Assembly: GCF_005869875.1 (NCBI RefSeq)
Contig: NZ_VAWG01000006.1
Coordinates: 62,001 to 126,000, forward strand
Source of the DNA: Paenibacillus pinistramenti
Lineage (GTDB): Bacteria; Bacillota; Bacilli; Paenibacillales; Paenibacillaceae
Direction of reading: 5' to 3'
Length of the DNA: 64,000 nt
Made by a program: the position numbers and the translations under genes. How positions within the stretch are numbered: the stretch's first letter is position 1; each line of letters starts with the position of its first letter. Below, in pieces: positions 48,001-56,865 of this stretch. The notes under the pieces were generated by a model. The model did not search any database and was not told where the DNA came from. It worked only from the letters and a program-made list of their open reading frames with translations.

Positions 48001-48981
48001 GACAAAGCTTTCGCTGCCGATCCGCGGCTTGGCGTACCATTCCTTTAATACCTGCTCCGCTTTCTTGCCGTAAATATCGAAGCCGCGGTTCTGCTTCGCC
48101 TCTTCCAGCGGATAAAGACTAACGCTCCAGTCCCACCAGAAGAAGCCTGCAAACCAAGGCTGGTCCCAGAACGTCTTGATCACCGAGCTGTAGAAATTCG
48201 CCTGCTCCTCCTCGCTGAACGGCAGGTCCGTATGCTGAAAATCCCACGGCATCGCCGCACAGCCGAGCGCGCTCCGGCAGCCGATTTCAAGGAACGCTAT
48301 CGGCTTGCCGAATTTCGCATGCAGCCGCTCCAGCTTCTCGCGGATCGGCAGCCATTTTTCCAGCATGGCCGCTTCGCTGTCCCCGGGCCGGCTCGCAACC
48401 GGATAATAGGCGCTGGTGCCGATCAGATCCACCTGATCAAACCAGGCGATGCCCTCTTCCGTCCCGTGATTCGCGTTATAGGTGACCGGTCCGGAGTACA
48501 GCTGTCTCACGCGCTGAATAACGGCGGTCCAGTGCTCTGTCTTCTTCTCTGTGGCAACCATCTCGCAGCCGAGGCAGAACATTTCGCAGCCCAGCTCTTC
48601 GGCAAGCTCCGCATAATGGCAGAGAAAGTTCGTGTAGGAGCGGAACCAGGCGTCCCAATAAGGCTGTGCCCCTTCCTCCTCCGGAAATCCGATATGGGCC
48701 CGCCAAATCCCGTCCGCCGAGTTGACGACCGGCTTCAGGCACACCTTTAACCCCAATTCATGAGCCTGCTTCACTGCGTGTTCAATATCCCGGTCCGTCA
48801 TGGTGACGCCGTAATCGAAGGGGATATCGGTGGAATAAATGTTTGGCTGAAGCGTGTAGAAGGCCAAAGCGATCCATTCGCTGCCCGTCTCCTTTAACTT
48901 CTTTAATGAATCTAAGGCGTAAGGCTGGCGGTAGTCGCCGCGCTTGCTGTTCCAGCCGTAAGTCATGCCTTTAATAAACAT
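47998..48981 (-). CDS. GH113-like beta-mannanase / mannosidase (cytosolic)
   Basis: A 327-residue TIM-barrel protein that looks like family GH113 (beta-mannanase of the Alicyclobacillus ManA type). Sequence signs are FIKGMTYGWNSKRGDY at the start, CLGCEMVATEK with the probable acid/base glutamate, and IAFLEIGCRSA with the probable nucleophile. There is no signal peptide, so it would act on imported manno-oligosaccharides. The ATG at 48981 is preceded by GAGGAAG at 9 bases; a GTG at 48990 is too close to the site. It is cotranscribed with the Opp-like ABC genes upstream. The assignment to GH113 is by motif and needs alignment. Confidence 0.8.
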   Translation of the reverse strand: MFIKGMTYGWNSKRGDYRQPYALDSLKKLKETGSEWIALAFYTLQPNIYSTDIPFDYGVTMTDRDIEHAVKQAHELGLKVCLKPVVNSADGIWRAHIGFPEEEGAQPYWDAWFRSYTNFLCHYAELAEELGCEMFCLGCEMVATEKKTEHWTAVIQRVRQLYSGPVTYNANHGTEEGIAWFDQVDLIGTSAYYPVASRPGDSEAAMLEKWLPIREKLERLHAKFGKPIAFLEIGCRSALGCAAMPWDFQHTDLPFSEEEQANFYSSVIKTFWDQPWFAGFFWWDWSVSLYPLEEAKQNRGFDIYGKKAEQVLKEWYAKPRIGSESFV

Positions 48982-49035
48982 TGCTGACACTTCCTCTCCA
49001 CCCTCGAAGGGCTCTATGCGGTTTGGCGGCCGCCC

Positions 49036-50016
49036 TTACCGGTGCAGCCCGCCTGCAGCCTGGTCCACCAGATGACAGGCTGCAAAATGCCCTTCCGATA
49101 CCGTTCTCTGTTCCGGCTTGATTGTCCTGCACGTCTCCATGGCAAAGGCGCAGCGCGGATGGAACGGACAGCCTTTAGGCGGATTCAGCGGTGACGGCAC
49201 CTCGCCCTGGATGGACAGCATCTCCTGCCGCTGCTCCGGACGTTCCGGAATCTTCAGGATCGAATTCAGCAGCACCTGGGTATAAGGATGGGACGGATTC
49301 CTGAATAATTCATCCGCAGGGGCCTGCTCCACCACTTCTCCCAAATACAGCACGGCGATCTCATCGCTGAGATATTCGACAACCGCCAGGTTATGCGAAA
49401 TAAAAATATAAGTCAGGTTATATTCCTTCTGCAGGTCGCGCAGCAGCTGGATCACCTGAACCTGAACCGATACATCCAGCGCAGAGACCGGTTCATCACA
49501 TATAATCAGCTTCGGATTCAGCGACAAGGCCCTGGCAATTCCGACCCGCTGCAGCTGCCCCCCGGACAATTCATGCGGGTAAGCGTATTTGACTTCATCA
49601 GGCAGGCCGACCCTTTGGAGCAGTTCGCTGACCCGCGCCTGGCGGGCGGCCTTTGTACCGATCTGATGGATCTCCATCGCATCCTCAATGGCATCTCCCA
49701 CCGTCATTCTCGGATTAAGACTTGCGCTTGGGTCCTGGAAAATAATCTGCATATCCCGGCGCAGGGCGCGCAGGTCCTTCTTCTTGATCTTGGAAATATC
49801 CGTTCCATTGAACAGGATTCTGCCCTGATCGGAATCCAGCAGCCGCAGAACCAGGCGGCCTAACGTCGATTTGCCCGAGCCGCTCTCGCCTACTAGCCCA
49901 AGCGTTTTCCCCGGTTCCAGGGCAAAGGATACATTTTCAATGGCATGCAGTTTCTTCCCCTGAACCCGAAAGGTTTTGGTCACATTCTCTACTTGCAGCA
50001 GCAAATTATCGGACAA
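49036..50016 (-). CDS. Oligopeptide/oligosaccharide ABC transporter ATPase (DppF/OppF type)
   Basis: A 326-residue ABC ATPase. Walker A is GLVGESGSGKSTLGR, the signature is LSGGQLQRVGIARAL and Walker B is LIICDEPVSALD. The C-terminal oligo_HPY extension (PSPLNPPKGCPFHPRCAFAM) has the cysteine pattern of Opp/Dpp ATPases. The TTG at 50016 with GGAGGTG 7 bases upstream is preferred over a longer frame; it overlaps the first ATPase gene by 11 bases. Opp-type transporters also import oligosaccharides, as in Thermotoga mannan loci. The mannanase gene next to it supports that here. Confidence 0.94.
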   Translation of the reverse strand: MSDNLLLQVENVTKTFRVQGKKLHAIENVSFALEPGKTLGLVGESGSGKSTLGRLVLRLLDSDQGRILFNGTDISKIKKKDLRALRRDMQIIFQDPSASLNPRMTVGDAIEDAMEIHQIGTKAARQARVSELLQRVGLPDEVKYAYPHELSGGQLQRVGIARALSLNPKLIICDEPVSALDVSVQVQVIQLLRDLQKEYNLTYIFISHNLAVVEYLSDEIAVLYLGEVVEQAPADELFRNPSHPYTQVLLNSILKIPERPEQRQEMLSIQGEVPSPLNPPKGCPFHPRCAFAMETCRTIKPEQRTVSEGHFAACHLVDQAAGGLHR

Positions 50017-50992
50017 GGGAAACCACCTCCTCGGCATGATGGCAGGCAATTTGATGATCGGTACCAAACGGGCGGAGCTCCGGGACCTCCTGGAGACAGC
50101 GCGCGCTCGCATAGGTGCAGCGGGGGGCAAACGGGCAGCCGGCCGGCTCCTCCGTTATTGCGGCGGTCGCCCCGGGAATCGGCAGAATCTCTTTGCCCTT
50201 GTGGCCAATCTCGATAATGGAGCGCTTTAAGCCAATGGAATACGGATGTGCCGTCTCCCGGATAAAGTGATCGGTTTCGGCCACCTCCATGATCCTGCCG
50301 CCGTACATCACGATGATTTTGTCACAGAAGTTCGTGGCTACTCCAAAGTCGTGCGTCACCATCACCACGCTCATGCCGCGCTGTCTGCGCAGGTCCTGCA
50401 GCAGGGCCAGAATCTGCATCTGCACCGTCACATCGAGCGCTGTCGTCGGCTCGTCGGCGATCAGGAGCTGCGGCTCGCAGGCCAGGGCGATTGCGATCAT
50501 AATGCGCTGGCGCATGCCTCCCGAGAACTCATGCGGGTAGCTCCTAAACCTTGTCTTCGGATCGGGAATGCCGATTTCGTGCATGAGCTGAAGGGTTCTG
50601 TCGTAAGCCTCCCTGCGGCCCGCATAATGATGCGTCAGCATCGCCTCCATGATCTGGTCCCCGATCCGCATGACCGGATTTAAGCTCGTCATTGGATCCT
50701 GAAAAATAACGCCTATATCGCGGCCGCGGATATCCTCCAGCTGTTTCCGGTGCATTTTCAGCAGGTCCCTGCCCTGGAAATTCGCTGTTCCGGCCGTTAT
50801 TGTCCCATTCTCTTTAAGAAGCCCGATCGAGGACATCAGCGTGACCGATTTGCCTGATCCGCTCTCGCCGACGATGCCGAGCGTTTCATTTTCGTTAATG
50901 GAGAAGCTTACCCCGTTCACGGCATAAACCTCATCCTCGCTTCTCGCAAATTTCACATGCAGGTTATCAATCGACAGCAGCGGTTCACCCAT
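50006..50992 (-). CDS. Oligopeptide/oligosaccharide ABC transporter ATPase (DppD/OppD type)
   Basis: A 328-residue ABC ATPase. Walker A is GIVGESGSGKSVTLM, the signature is FSGGMRQRIMIAIAL and Walker B is LLIADEPTTALD. The oligo_HPY tail reads EEPAGCPFAPRCTYASARC, the extension that carries a [4Fe-4S]-type cysteine pattern in this family. It forms a heterodimer with the downstream ATPase. GGGAGG precedes the ATG and overlaps the 3' end of the permease gene (1-base gap). Confidence 0.95.
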   Translation of the reverse strand: MGEPLLSIDNLHVKFARSEDEVYAVNGVSFSINENETLGIVGESGSGKSVTLMSSIGLLKENGTITAGTANFQGRDLLKMHRKQLEDIRGRDIGVIFQDPMTSLNPVMRIGDQIMEAMLTHHYAGRREAYDRTLQLMHEIGIPDPKTRFRSYPHEFSGGMRQRIMIAIALACEPQLLIADEPTTALDVTVQMQILALLQDLRRQRGMSVVMVTHDFGVATNFCDKIIVMYGGRIMEVAETDHFIRETAHPYSIGLKRSIIEIGHKGKEILPIPGATAAITEEPAGCPFAPRCTYASARCLQEVPELRPFGTDHQIACHHAEEVVSLVR

Positions 50993-50993
50993 G

Positions 50994-51893
50994 TCAATTT
51001 CCTCCCTTCGGACTAAAGGCTTCCTGAAGGCCGTCCGCTACAAACAGAAATGAAAGCAGAGTTAGAGCAAAAATTCCCGCCGGGAAATAGAGCAGCCAAG
51101 GGAATCCGAGAATGTTGTCACTGGCTTGGGCAATCATGTTGCCAAAGGAAGGAATCGGCGGCTGCAGCCCCATTCCGAAAATACTCAGCCCGGCGATCTG
51201 TACCAGGTCTCCGGGAATGCCGAAGGCAAGAGCAACTCCCATACTGCCGACGACATTTGGCAGCATATAGCGTCTGGCAATATGAGCCTGGGAAGCACCC
51301 AAGGCGGTTGCCGCCTCGACCATTTCCCCGTTCCGCATGCCGAGCACCAGGGACCGGACCAGCCTCGCATAACCCGCCCAGCCCGGTATGCCGATCGCCA
51401 GAATCAGCGACCAATACCCCCGGCCCAGCAGAATAACGAGGATCAAAGCGAACAGGAAGCCCGGCAGCGTCATCATAAAGTCGACAGCACGCATAATAAT
51501 GACGTCTGCGATTCCGCCCCGCAGGCCGGCCCACAAACCTAGAACAATCCCGATCACAAAGCTAACCAGCGTGGCCCCCAAGGCAATAATGAGAGCACTG
51601 CGGACACTGTATAGAATCTGGCTGAACATATCGTGGCCGACATTATCCGTACCGAAAATATGCTTCAGGGACGGTCCCTGATTGATCGCCAGAAAGTCAC
51701 CGACGCGGTAATCATAAGGCGCCACCCACGGTCCGATCACGCCGGCAATAAAGAACAGGCTTACCCAAACCAGACCGATGACGGCCAGACGATGCCGCTT
51801 AAACCGCTTCCATCCTTGATAAAGCGGCGATCTGTTTTTACTTTTTTTCTTGACTGCAAGTTCCGTACGGGCTGCTGCAGCTGTGCTAGCCAA
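50994..51893 (-). CDS. ABC transporter permease (DppC/OppC type)
   Basis: A 299-residue permease with an N-terminal cytosolic stretch (basic KKKSKNRS), the OppC_N segment VIGPWVAPYDY, the GTDNVGHDMFSQILYSVRSAL signature and about six membrane helices. EAA loop: VEAATALGASQAHIARRYMLPN. Second permease of the Opp-like operon, paired with the DppB-type permease upstream. Confidence 0.95.
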   Translation of the reverse strand: MASTAAAARTELAVKKKSKNRSPLYQGWKRFKRHRLAVIGLVWVSLFFIAGVIGPWVAPYDYRVGDFLAINQGPSLKHIFGTDNVGHDMFSQILYSVRSALIIALGATLVSFVIGIVLGLWAGLRGGIADVIIMRAVDFMMTLPGFLFALILVILLGRGYWSLILAIGIPGWAGYARLVRSLVLGMRNGEMVEAATALGASQAHIARRYMLPNVVGSMGVALAFGIPGDLVQIAGLSIFGMGLQPPIPSFGNMIAQASDNILGFPWLLYFPAGIFALTLLSFLFVADGLQEAFSPKGGN

Positions 51894-51942
51894 GGGCTCC
51901 CCCTCCTCAAAAGTAAAAGTATGGATTGTATCACACGCTTAT

Positions 51943-52905
51943 TTACAGCTTGACCCGGGGATCAATCAGGGCATAAACGATGTCCACCAGCAAATTCATG
52001 AGCATAATCATAGAGCCAAGCAGAAATACGGAAGTGATCGCAAGCGGGTAATCAAAGCTGGTGAATGCGGACTGCATGACTTGACCCAGCCCTGGAATCG
52101 CAAAGATCTGCTCGACCCAAATCGTCCCCATGACCGTAAAAGCAAACTGCGGTCCGATGACCGTAATCATCGCGGTTAACGAGTTCTTGACCCCATGCTT
52201 GAATACTAGAGGCCAGTATTTGACGCCCTTCGCCTTCGCCGTGCGGATGTAATCCTGCCGCAAGGTTTCGATCAGGCTGCCCCGCATGTATCTGGCCACC
52301 ACGCCGACGTTCCCGGCCGCGAGACAGATGACCGGCAGGACCATCTCCTTCCAGCTTCCCCACCCGGTTACCGGCAGGATCCCCTGAAAAACAACACCGA
52401 ACAGCAGAACCATAATGACCGCGAGGACGAAAGCCGGAATGGCCTGGCCGGCCAAGGATACCGTGCTCACGACATAATCAATCCAGGTATTCCGCTTCAA
52501 TGCGGCAATGATGCCGAGCGGAACCCCGATCACGACGGAGAGAACGACAGACCCGAAGGCGAGCAGTGCGCTGACCGGCAGCGTCTGCTTCAGCTGTGCG
52601 GAAATGTGCAGGGACGGGTTCTGCATCGAATTGCCGAAATCAAAGGAGAATTCATGCCACAAATACTTCAGGATTTGCTGCCAGAGCGGTAAATTAAGCC
52701 CATAACGGCTCTCAAACTGGTCCATCACCTGATGATAAAGCACGGGATTCTGCCCCTGCAGCGGTGCGAGTGCCGTAGCCATAATGCTGCTGTTCATAAA
52801 TCCGCCCGGCGAATAGTACATCATGATATAGCTGGCCGAAATTACGAGGATTAAGGTGATTATGATTTGAACAAGCCGTTTTGCAATAAATCTGGCGACA
52901 GCCAT
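51943..52905 (-). CDS. ABC transporter permease (DppB/OppB type)
   Basis: A 320-residue permease with the typical N-terminus FIAKRLVQIIITLILVISASYI, an extracellular loop, the segment ALLAFGSVVLSVVIGVPLGII and the EAA loop YIRTAKAKGVKYWPLVFKHGVKNSL. It lies after the binding-protein gene, separated by about 70 bases holding a stem-loop. Confidence 0.95.
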   Translation of the reverse strand: MAVARFIAKRLVQIIITLILVISASYIMMYYSPGGFMNSSIMATALAPLQGQNPVLYHQVMDQFESRYGLNLPLWQQILKYLWHEFSFDFGNSMQNPSLHISAQLKQTLPVSALLAFGSVVLSVVIGVPLGIIAALKRNTWIDYVVSTVSLAGQAIPAFVLAVIMVLLFGVVFQGILPVTGWGSWKEMVLPVICLAAGNVGVVARYMRGSLIETLRQDYIRTAKAKGVKYWPLVFKHGVKNSLTAMITVIGPQFAFTVMGTIWVEQIFAIPGLGQVMQSAFTSFDYPLAITSVFLLGSMIMLMNLLVDIVYALIDPRVKL

Positions 52906-52920
52906 AATTCAGCCTCCTCT

Positions 52921-52957
52921 ACCATTTAAGGGCACCAAACCGGTGCCCCTGAATGGT
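52921..52957 (-). terminator. Stem-loop between binding protein and permease genes (Opp-like operon)
   Basis: GGGCACC and GGTGCCC form a 7-bp stem with a 5-nt loop, and the flanks ACCATT / AATGGT extend it imperfectly. There is no strong U run, so it may act as an mRNA 3'-end stabiliser or weak attenuator, as at 6034-6063. Confidence 0.65.
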
Positions 52958-52977
52958 CATTATTCAATATGCCGCGA

Positions 52978-55143
52978 TTACTCTACATTTAAGAAATGGA
53001 GTCCGTAGAAGTTGCCCCAAGCCCAAGGATTAGATTGAACGCCGGTAATGCCCGGCTTCACGAGGAAGAACTGCTTCTGATAGAACAGCGGGATCGCATA
53101 CGCGTCCTCCATCAGGCTGTTTACAACCTTGACCGCATTAGGTGCTGCCTCATCAACCGTTAAACCGTTTACAAATTCAGCCTGCCACATTCTCAAATTC
53201 AGCAGCTGCTCCGAGCTGTATTGGTTGTAGTATACCTGAACATCCAGCGCATTCTGATTCAGTTTGCCGCCAGGCGCGTTAGGCGCCACGAAGGTCCAGG
53301 CGGTTACGAAAGCCGCGTGCTTCTCGTCTTTCGTTTTGGCTTTCTTCCAGGTGTCTACAATTTGCTGCCACTGCTCTGCAGGGGTCGGTACTCCCGGCTG
53401 TTTCAAGTATGGCTGCCATTCGGCAGGCTGCTTCGCCGTCCACTCATCCAGATAGGCAATGTCTGCTTTGGCCGCCTGCTCAAGCGCAGCCCAGTCGCTC
53501 CACTCTACACCGGCACTTGCATTATTCGGGTCTCCGTACTGCTCAATAGCCGGCTTATAATAGACTTCCTTGCTCCAGTCAATGAATTTCTGAGTCGCTT
53601 CCAGCGGAGCATCCAGCGTTCCCAGGGAATACAGCTGCTGGGTCGCGCCCATATCCAGGCTTCCCGGCTCACTCCAGTTCGTTGCGCCGGAGGCCAGGAT
53701 AAAGCCGGGCTCTGCGCCCGCCTGCGGGCCGTTATATTGGTAAGCGTTAAACTGCGTCTCATTCAGCTGCTTGATTTCGGTTTGAATACCCAGGTTCTGC
53801 TGCAGCTCCTGTCCGAGAGCCAGGGCGATCTGTTCGCCTTGGGCATCCACCTGCTTAACGCCGATGTACAGCATTAATTTCGGCAGGCCTTTGCCGTTCT
53901 CATATCCCGCGTCCTTCAGCAGCTGCTTCGCTTCCTCCACACTCTCCGGAAGTCCCTTCAAGTCTTTCTCGGTCGGCCAGCCCGGCGTGGAGAAGGTATT
54001 CGTTGCCCCTCCCATGCCGTTCAGCACGGAGTCTACGATCGGCGAGCGCTGCAGCGCTTTCGCAATTGCCTGACGCACTTCTTTCTTGTCATATGGAGAC
54101 TCTGTAACCGGATTGCTCCATTCCAGGTACCGGATCGAATAGTTCGGCGCAGTGTACAGCTGGGACTTCAAATCCCCCTTCTTCGCATACTGCAGATCTG
54201 ATGTAGACTGCACTAAAGCGACGTCTGTTTTGCCGGCCATATAATTCTCCACCGGAACGGTTGTGGCAGGCTCGACAACAATCGTCTCCACATTTCCGCG
54301 GTTCAGCTGGTCTTTAACCCCTACGTAGTTCGGGTTCACCACCATCACGAGCTCCCCGTTCGGCGTGAACGATTTCACCATGTAAGGACCGTTGCTTACG
54401 AAATTCTTCGGCTCAAACCAGTCGGTCGGATGCTCTTTCAGCACTTTCGAATTGATCGGCATGGCCCCGGCCAGAACCAGCTCGCCCAGAATCGCATGAG
54501 GCAGCGTTGTCGTAATTTCAAAGGTATAATCATCAACCACCTTGAGGCCCACTTTATCCTTCTCCACGGAACCCGCATGGTAGGCGTAGCTGTTCTTCAC
54601 GTTATTGAGGACGCTCAGCCACAGCTGTGCAGTCGTATTTTTCGGATCAAGCTGATACATATAGGCATTATAAAAATCATTGGCAGTCACGGGATCGCCG
54701 TTTGACCACTTCGCGTCTTGTCTCAGCGTAAAGGTCCAGGTCAGGCCGTCATCAGAAACCTTATAGCCGGTTGCGAGCTTCGGCACAATTTCATTGTCCT
54801 GATTGTACCCGTAGAGCCCTTCAAGCAGCGTGCCCTGCTCCACCAGAATCTGTCCCTGCCACTGTGTCGGGTCGAGGGTCGGCATCTTCGGATTAAATAC
54901 CGTTACCTTGCTTCCAGCCTTAATCTGAGGATCTGAAGCGTTTTCATTTTTAGGGGCGGTTTGTCCGTCCTCCCCGGTTGTAGCCGTGCTTTTGCTGTCC
55001 GCAGAGCTTGAGCTTGAATTTGTGCTGGAGCTCTTAACATTGCTGCTGGATGCGGTATTACTGGAATTCCCATTAGAACATGCAGACATGGATACCAAAG
55101 CTAAAGACAGAATCAAAACGGGTATGGCTTTCTTTTTGATCAT
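52978..55143 (-). CDS. Family-5 extracellular solute-binding lipoprotein (Opp-like)
   Basis: A 721-residue SBP_bac_5 protein, longer than the usual 530-600, with a signal sequence and lipobox SMSAC (lipidated C22). A Ser/Asn-rich linker of about 40 residues follows, then the substrate-binding body (PTLDPTQWQGQILVEQGTLLEGLYGY; DGLTWTFTLRQDAKWSNGDPVTANDF). It presents an oligomer to the permeases encoded downstream. The GH113 neighbour suggests manno-oligosaccharides rather than peptides, but peptides cannot be excluded. AGGAGG is about 12 bases before the ATG. Confidence 0.94.
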   Translation of the reverse strand: MIKKKAIPVLILSLALVSMSACSNGNSSNTASSSNVKSSSTNSSSSSADSKSTATTGEDGQTAPKNENASDPQIKAGSKVTVFNPKMPTLDPTQWQGQILVEQGTLLEGLYGYNQDNEIVPKLATGYKVSDDGLTWTFTLRQDAKWSNGDPVTANDFYNAYMYQLDPKNTTAQLWLSVLNNVKNSYAYHAGSVEKDKVGLKVVDDYTFEITTTLPHAILGELVLAGAMPINSKVLKEHPTDWFEPKNFVSNGPYMVKSFTPNGELVMVVNPNYVGVKDQLNRGNVETIVVEPATTVPVENYMAGKTDVALVQSTSDLQYAKKGDLKSQLYTAPNYSIRYLEWSNPVTESPYDKKEVRQAIAKALQRSPIVDSVLNGMGGATNTFSTPGWPTEKDLKGLPESVEEAKQLLKDAGYENGKGLPKLMLYIGVKQVDAQGEQIALALGQELQQNLGIQTEIKQLNETQFNAYQYNGPQAGAEPGFILASGATNWSEPGSLDMGATQQLYSLGTLDAPLEATQKFIDWSKEVYYKPAIEQYGDPNNASAGVEWSDWAALEQAAKADIAYLDEWTAKQPAEWQPYLKQPGVPTPAEQWQQIVDTWKKAKTKDEKHAAFVTAWTFVAPNAPGGKLNQNALDVQVYYNQYSSEQLLNLRMWQAEFVNGLTVDEAAPNAVKVVNSLMEDAYAIPLFYQKQFFLVKPGITGVQSNPWAWGNFYGLHFLNVE

Positions 55144-55319
55144 TCTCAGGCTGACCTCCTCAATTGCATTTTAATGGTTTGAAGACTCCGTACAGCACTT
55201 ACCGACTAAACCTTGTTCCCAACCCCCTAACAAAGTGAAAAGAATAAAACCAGTCATCCTCAAGAGCAGAAAACTACCTAACAAAATAACCTAACAAACT
55301 CTAACCGAATGACCAAAAC

Positions 55320-55333
55320 TGTTAACGCTTTCA
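55320..55333. promoter_or_regulatory. cre / LacI-type operator overlapping the -10
   Basis: TGTTAACGCTTTCA (or TGAAAGCGTTAACA on the other strand) matches the cre consensus at 13 of 14 positions. It begins at the last base of the -10 element, so CcpA or the nearby LacI-family protein would block initiation. Confidence 0.75.
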
Positions 55334-55361
55334 TTCTAAATTTTGGATGTTATGTTGTCAA
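55333..55361 (-). promoter_or_regulatory. Strong sigma-A promoter of the Opp-like/mannanase operon
   Basis: On the minus strand TTGACA (55361-55356), a 17-base spacer and TAGAAT (55338-55333) match the consensus at 11 of 12 positions. Confidence 0.85.
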
Positions 55362-55585
55362 TAACAAAATAAAAATCCGTTTATAGGCGCATATATGTAT
55401 ATTTTTCTTATGTTTTCAATAAAATTTCAACAAACGTGCAAAAAAGTTAGGGAAAACAATCACATTTTCTAACATTAAGTTTGGTATCTTTATTTTCGTT
55501 TTCGACTAACAAATTGTAAATAAGGTCGTTCACTGTCGATTCCTGGTCAAACGGATATGTTCCTTCAGAGGTTGTGCTATTCCTA

Positions 55586-55625
55586 AAAAAACAAAGAACC
55601 CCCATCGTGAAGATGGAGGTTCCTT
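55586..55625 (-). terminator. Terminator of the Mhq operon
   Basis: On the minus strand GAACCTCCATC and GATGGGGGTTC form an 11-bp stem (one G-T pair) around a 6-nt loop, followed by TTTGTTTTTTT. It lies 10 bases after the MarR stop codon. Confidence 0.88.
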
Positions 55626-55635
55626 TAACGCTGGA

Positions 55636-56127
55636 TCAAAGCATTCCCGCCGCATCCCTGCCCAGCTTCTTTAACTGTTCGGTCAGCGCCCGCTTCTCCT
55701 CACTGGTAAGCTCCGGCATCATGGAGTGGACAAAAGCCGCATGCTTGGGAAAAATATCATCAAACAGCTGCCGCCCTTCATCGGTCAGCTCTGCAAGAAT
55801 GACCCGCCGGTCCGCCTCGCTCGGCACCCGCTTGAGCAGTCCCCGCTTCTCCAGCTTGTCGATGTTGTAGGTCATACTGCCGCTTGTAATCAGCACCTTC
55901 TCCCCGATCTGCTGCAGCGGGAAGCTTCCTTTGTGATACAGCACTTCCAAAATCGTAAATTCCGATGCCGCAAGTCCATACTGCTTCATGTCTTTGACCG
56001 CGCGGTCCATCAAGGACCGGTAGGCCTTCGAGAGCACAATGAACAGCTTCAGGGAATCCTGATAGTCCTGCTCCTGCTCCTGCTCCAGCTCCTTCTCCTG
56101 CTGCGGCTGCTGTTCAAATTCAGGCAT
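55636..56127 (-). CDS. mhqR: MarR family repressor, MhqR-like
   Basis: A 163-residue MarR regulator. The stretch LFIVLSKAYRSLMDRAVKDM, EFTILEVLYHKGSFPLQQIG and EKVLITSGSMTYNIDKLEKR resembles MhqR of B. subtilis, which represses dioxygenase and reductase genes and responds to quinone and catechol stress. A Q/E-rich N-terminal extension (QQPQQEKELEQEQEQ) encoded by a CTCCTG-like repeat is unusual. It is the last gene of the dioxygenase-hydrolase-reductase operon, 10 bases after the reductase stop. Likely operators are the ATCTTTAATTAAAGAT box and its neighbour near 58631-58663. Confidence 0.88.
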   Translation of the reverse strand: MPEFEQQPQQEKELEQEQEQDYQDSLKLFIVLSKAYRSLMDRAVKDMKQYGLAASEFTILEVLYHKGSFPLQQIGEKVLITSGSMTYNIDKLEKRGLLKRVPSEADRRVILAELTDEGRQLFDDIFPKHAAFVHSMMPELTSEEKRALTEQLKKLGRDAAGML

Positions 56128-56137
56128 AACCTCACCT

Positions 56138-56818
56138 CTAACGTTGTCTGATCAAAGTAAAAATATCGCCAAGCCCCGCGTAATCATCGCCCGCCAGACG
56201 GCTGACCGGCTTCAGCGCTGAGGCTTCAATATAACCGCCTCGGTACACCTGCTCGTCGAAATGAAACCGCACCACCCTTACAAGCAGCAGGTCGCTCACC
56301 ACATTCTCCGGCTCCCCGCCGGAGATCTGGCTGCCTCCTGCCCTTTCGCCTGCTTCCGTTCGGTCAGCCTCAGGCCCGCTCCATCCGCGGACCGGAATCC
56401 ACTGCTCCAGCACGCACTCCATCCGGATTTTGGCTTCCCTGATTCCGGGAACCGCTACCGCTTCGCTTGGGACTGCGGTAAGAGCGGTCAATTCGAGCTC
56501 GCTCTGCTCCGGGGGCAGCGGCGCAGCCGTCTTGTTCATCTCCTCCGCCAGACTCTCGTCCACAATATGAATAACAAGCTCCCGGCGGCTGAGCGCATTC
56601 CGGGCCGTGTCCTTCATCTCTCCGTTCTTGCGCTGAACCGACACCGACAGAATCGGCGGAGCACTCGACGCAATAGAAAAATAGCTGAACGGAGCGGCGT
56701 TCACCGTTCCGTCCCCGCCCAGCGTTGTGATAAATGCAATCGGCCTCGGGATGATGCTGCCGATCAGCAGCTTATAGTTGTCGCGCTCCTGCTGACAGGC
56801 AGGATCAATGGATATCAT
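56138..56818 (-). CDS. Flavin reductase family (FMN-binding split barrel) protein
   Basis: A 226-residue protein of the flavin-reductase-like family. FMN-contact segments are YKLLIGSIIPRPIAFITT and NAAPFSYFSIASSAPPILSVSV. Such proteins bind FMN and reduce flavin or aromatic compounds. A proline/glycine/glutamate-rich insert (GWSGPEADRTEAGERAGGSQ) before the last strands is longer than usual. The ATG at 56818 with AGAGGG 6 bases upstream is preferred over upstream readings. Downstream of the hydrolase in the Mhq-type operon, so quinone detoxification is its likely role. Confidence 0.88.
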   Translation of the reverse strand: MISIDPACQQERDNYKLLIGSIIPRPIAFITTLGGDGTVNAAPFSYFSIASSAPPILSVSVQRKNGEMKDTARNALSRRELVIHIVDESLAEEMNKTAAPLPPEQSELELTALTAVPSEAVAVPGIREAKIRMECVLEQWIPVRGWSGPEADRTEAGERAGGSQISGGEPENVVSDLLLVRVVRFHFDEQVYRGGYIEASALKPVSRLAGDDYAGLGDIFTLIRQR

Positions 56819-56865
56819 GGCCATCCCTCTTTTCTTGAAGAAGTTCAAGCTTTGAACCGTGCGGA

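Larger units (their letters stand above)
55144..55635. promoter_or_regulatory. Regulatory region of the Opp-like/mannanase operon
   Basis: This gap holds the operon promoter and operator, a leader of roughly 180 bases and, at its far end, the MhqR-operon terminator. In the leader CCTAACAAA occurs at 55226, 55277 and 55290; read in the transcript these are UUUGUUAGG repeats. CTAACAAA recurs at about 55505 upstream of the promoter. No gene is seen in it. Confidence 0.5.

Noticed and set aside
47831..48040. The LacI frame extended upstream with a Leu/Asn/Ser-rich N-terminus
   Set aside because: The extra residues are a reading of the hexamer array and have no ribosome site; the TTG at 47830 fits the family start.
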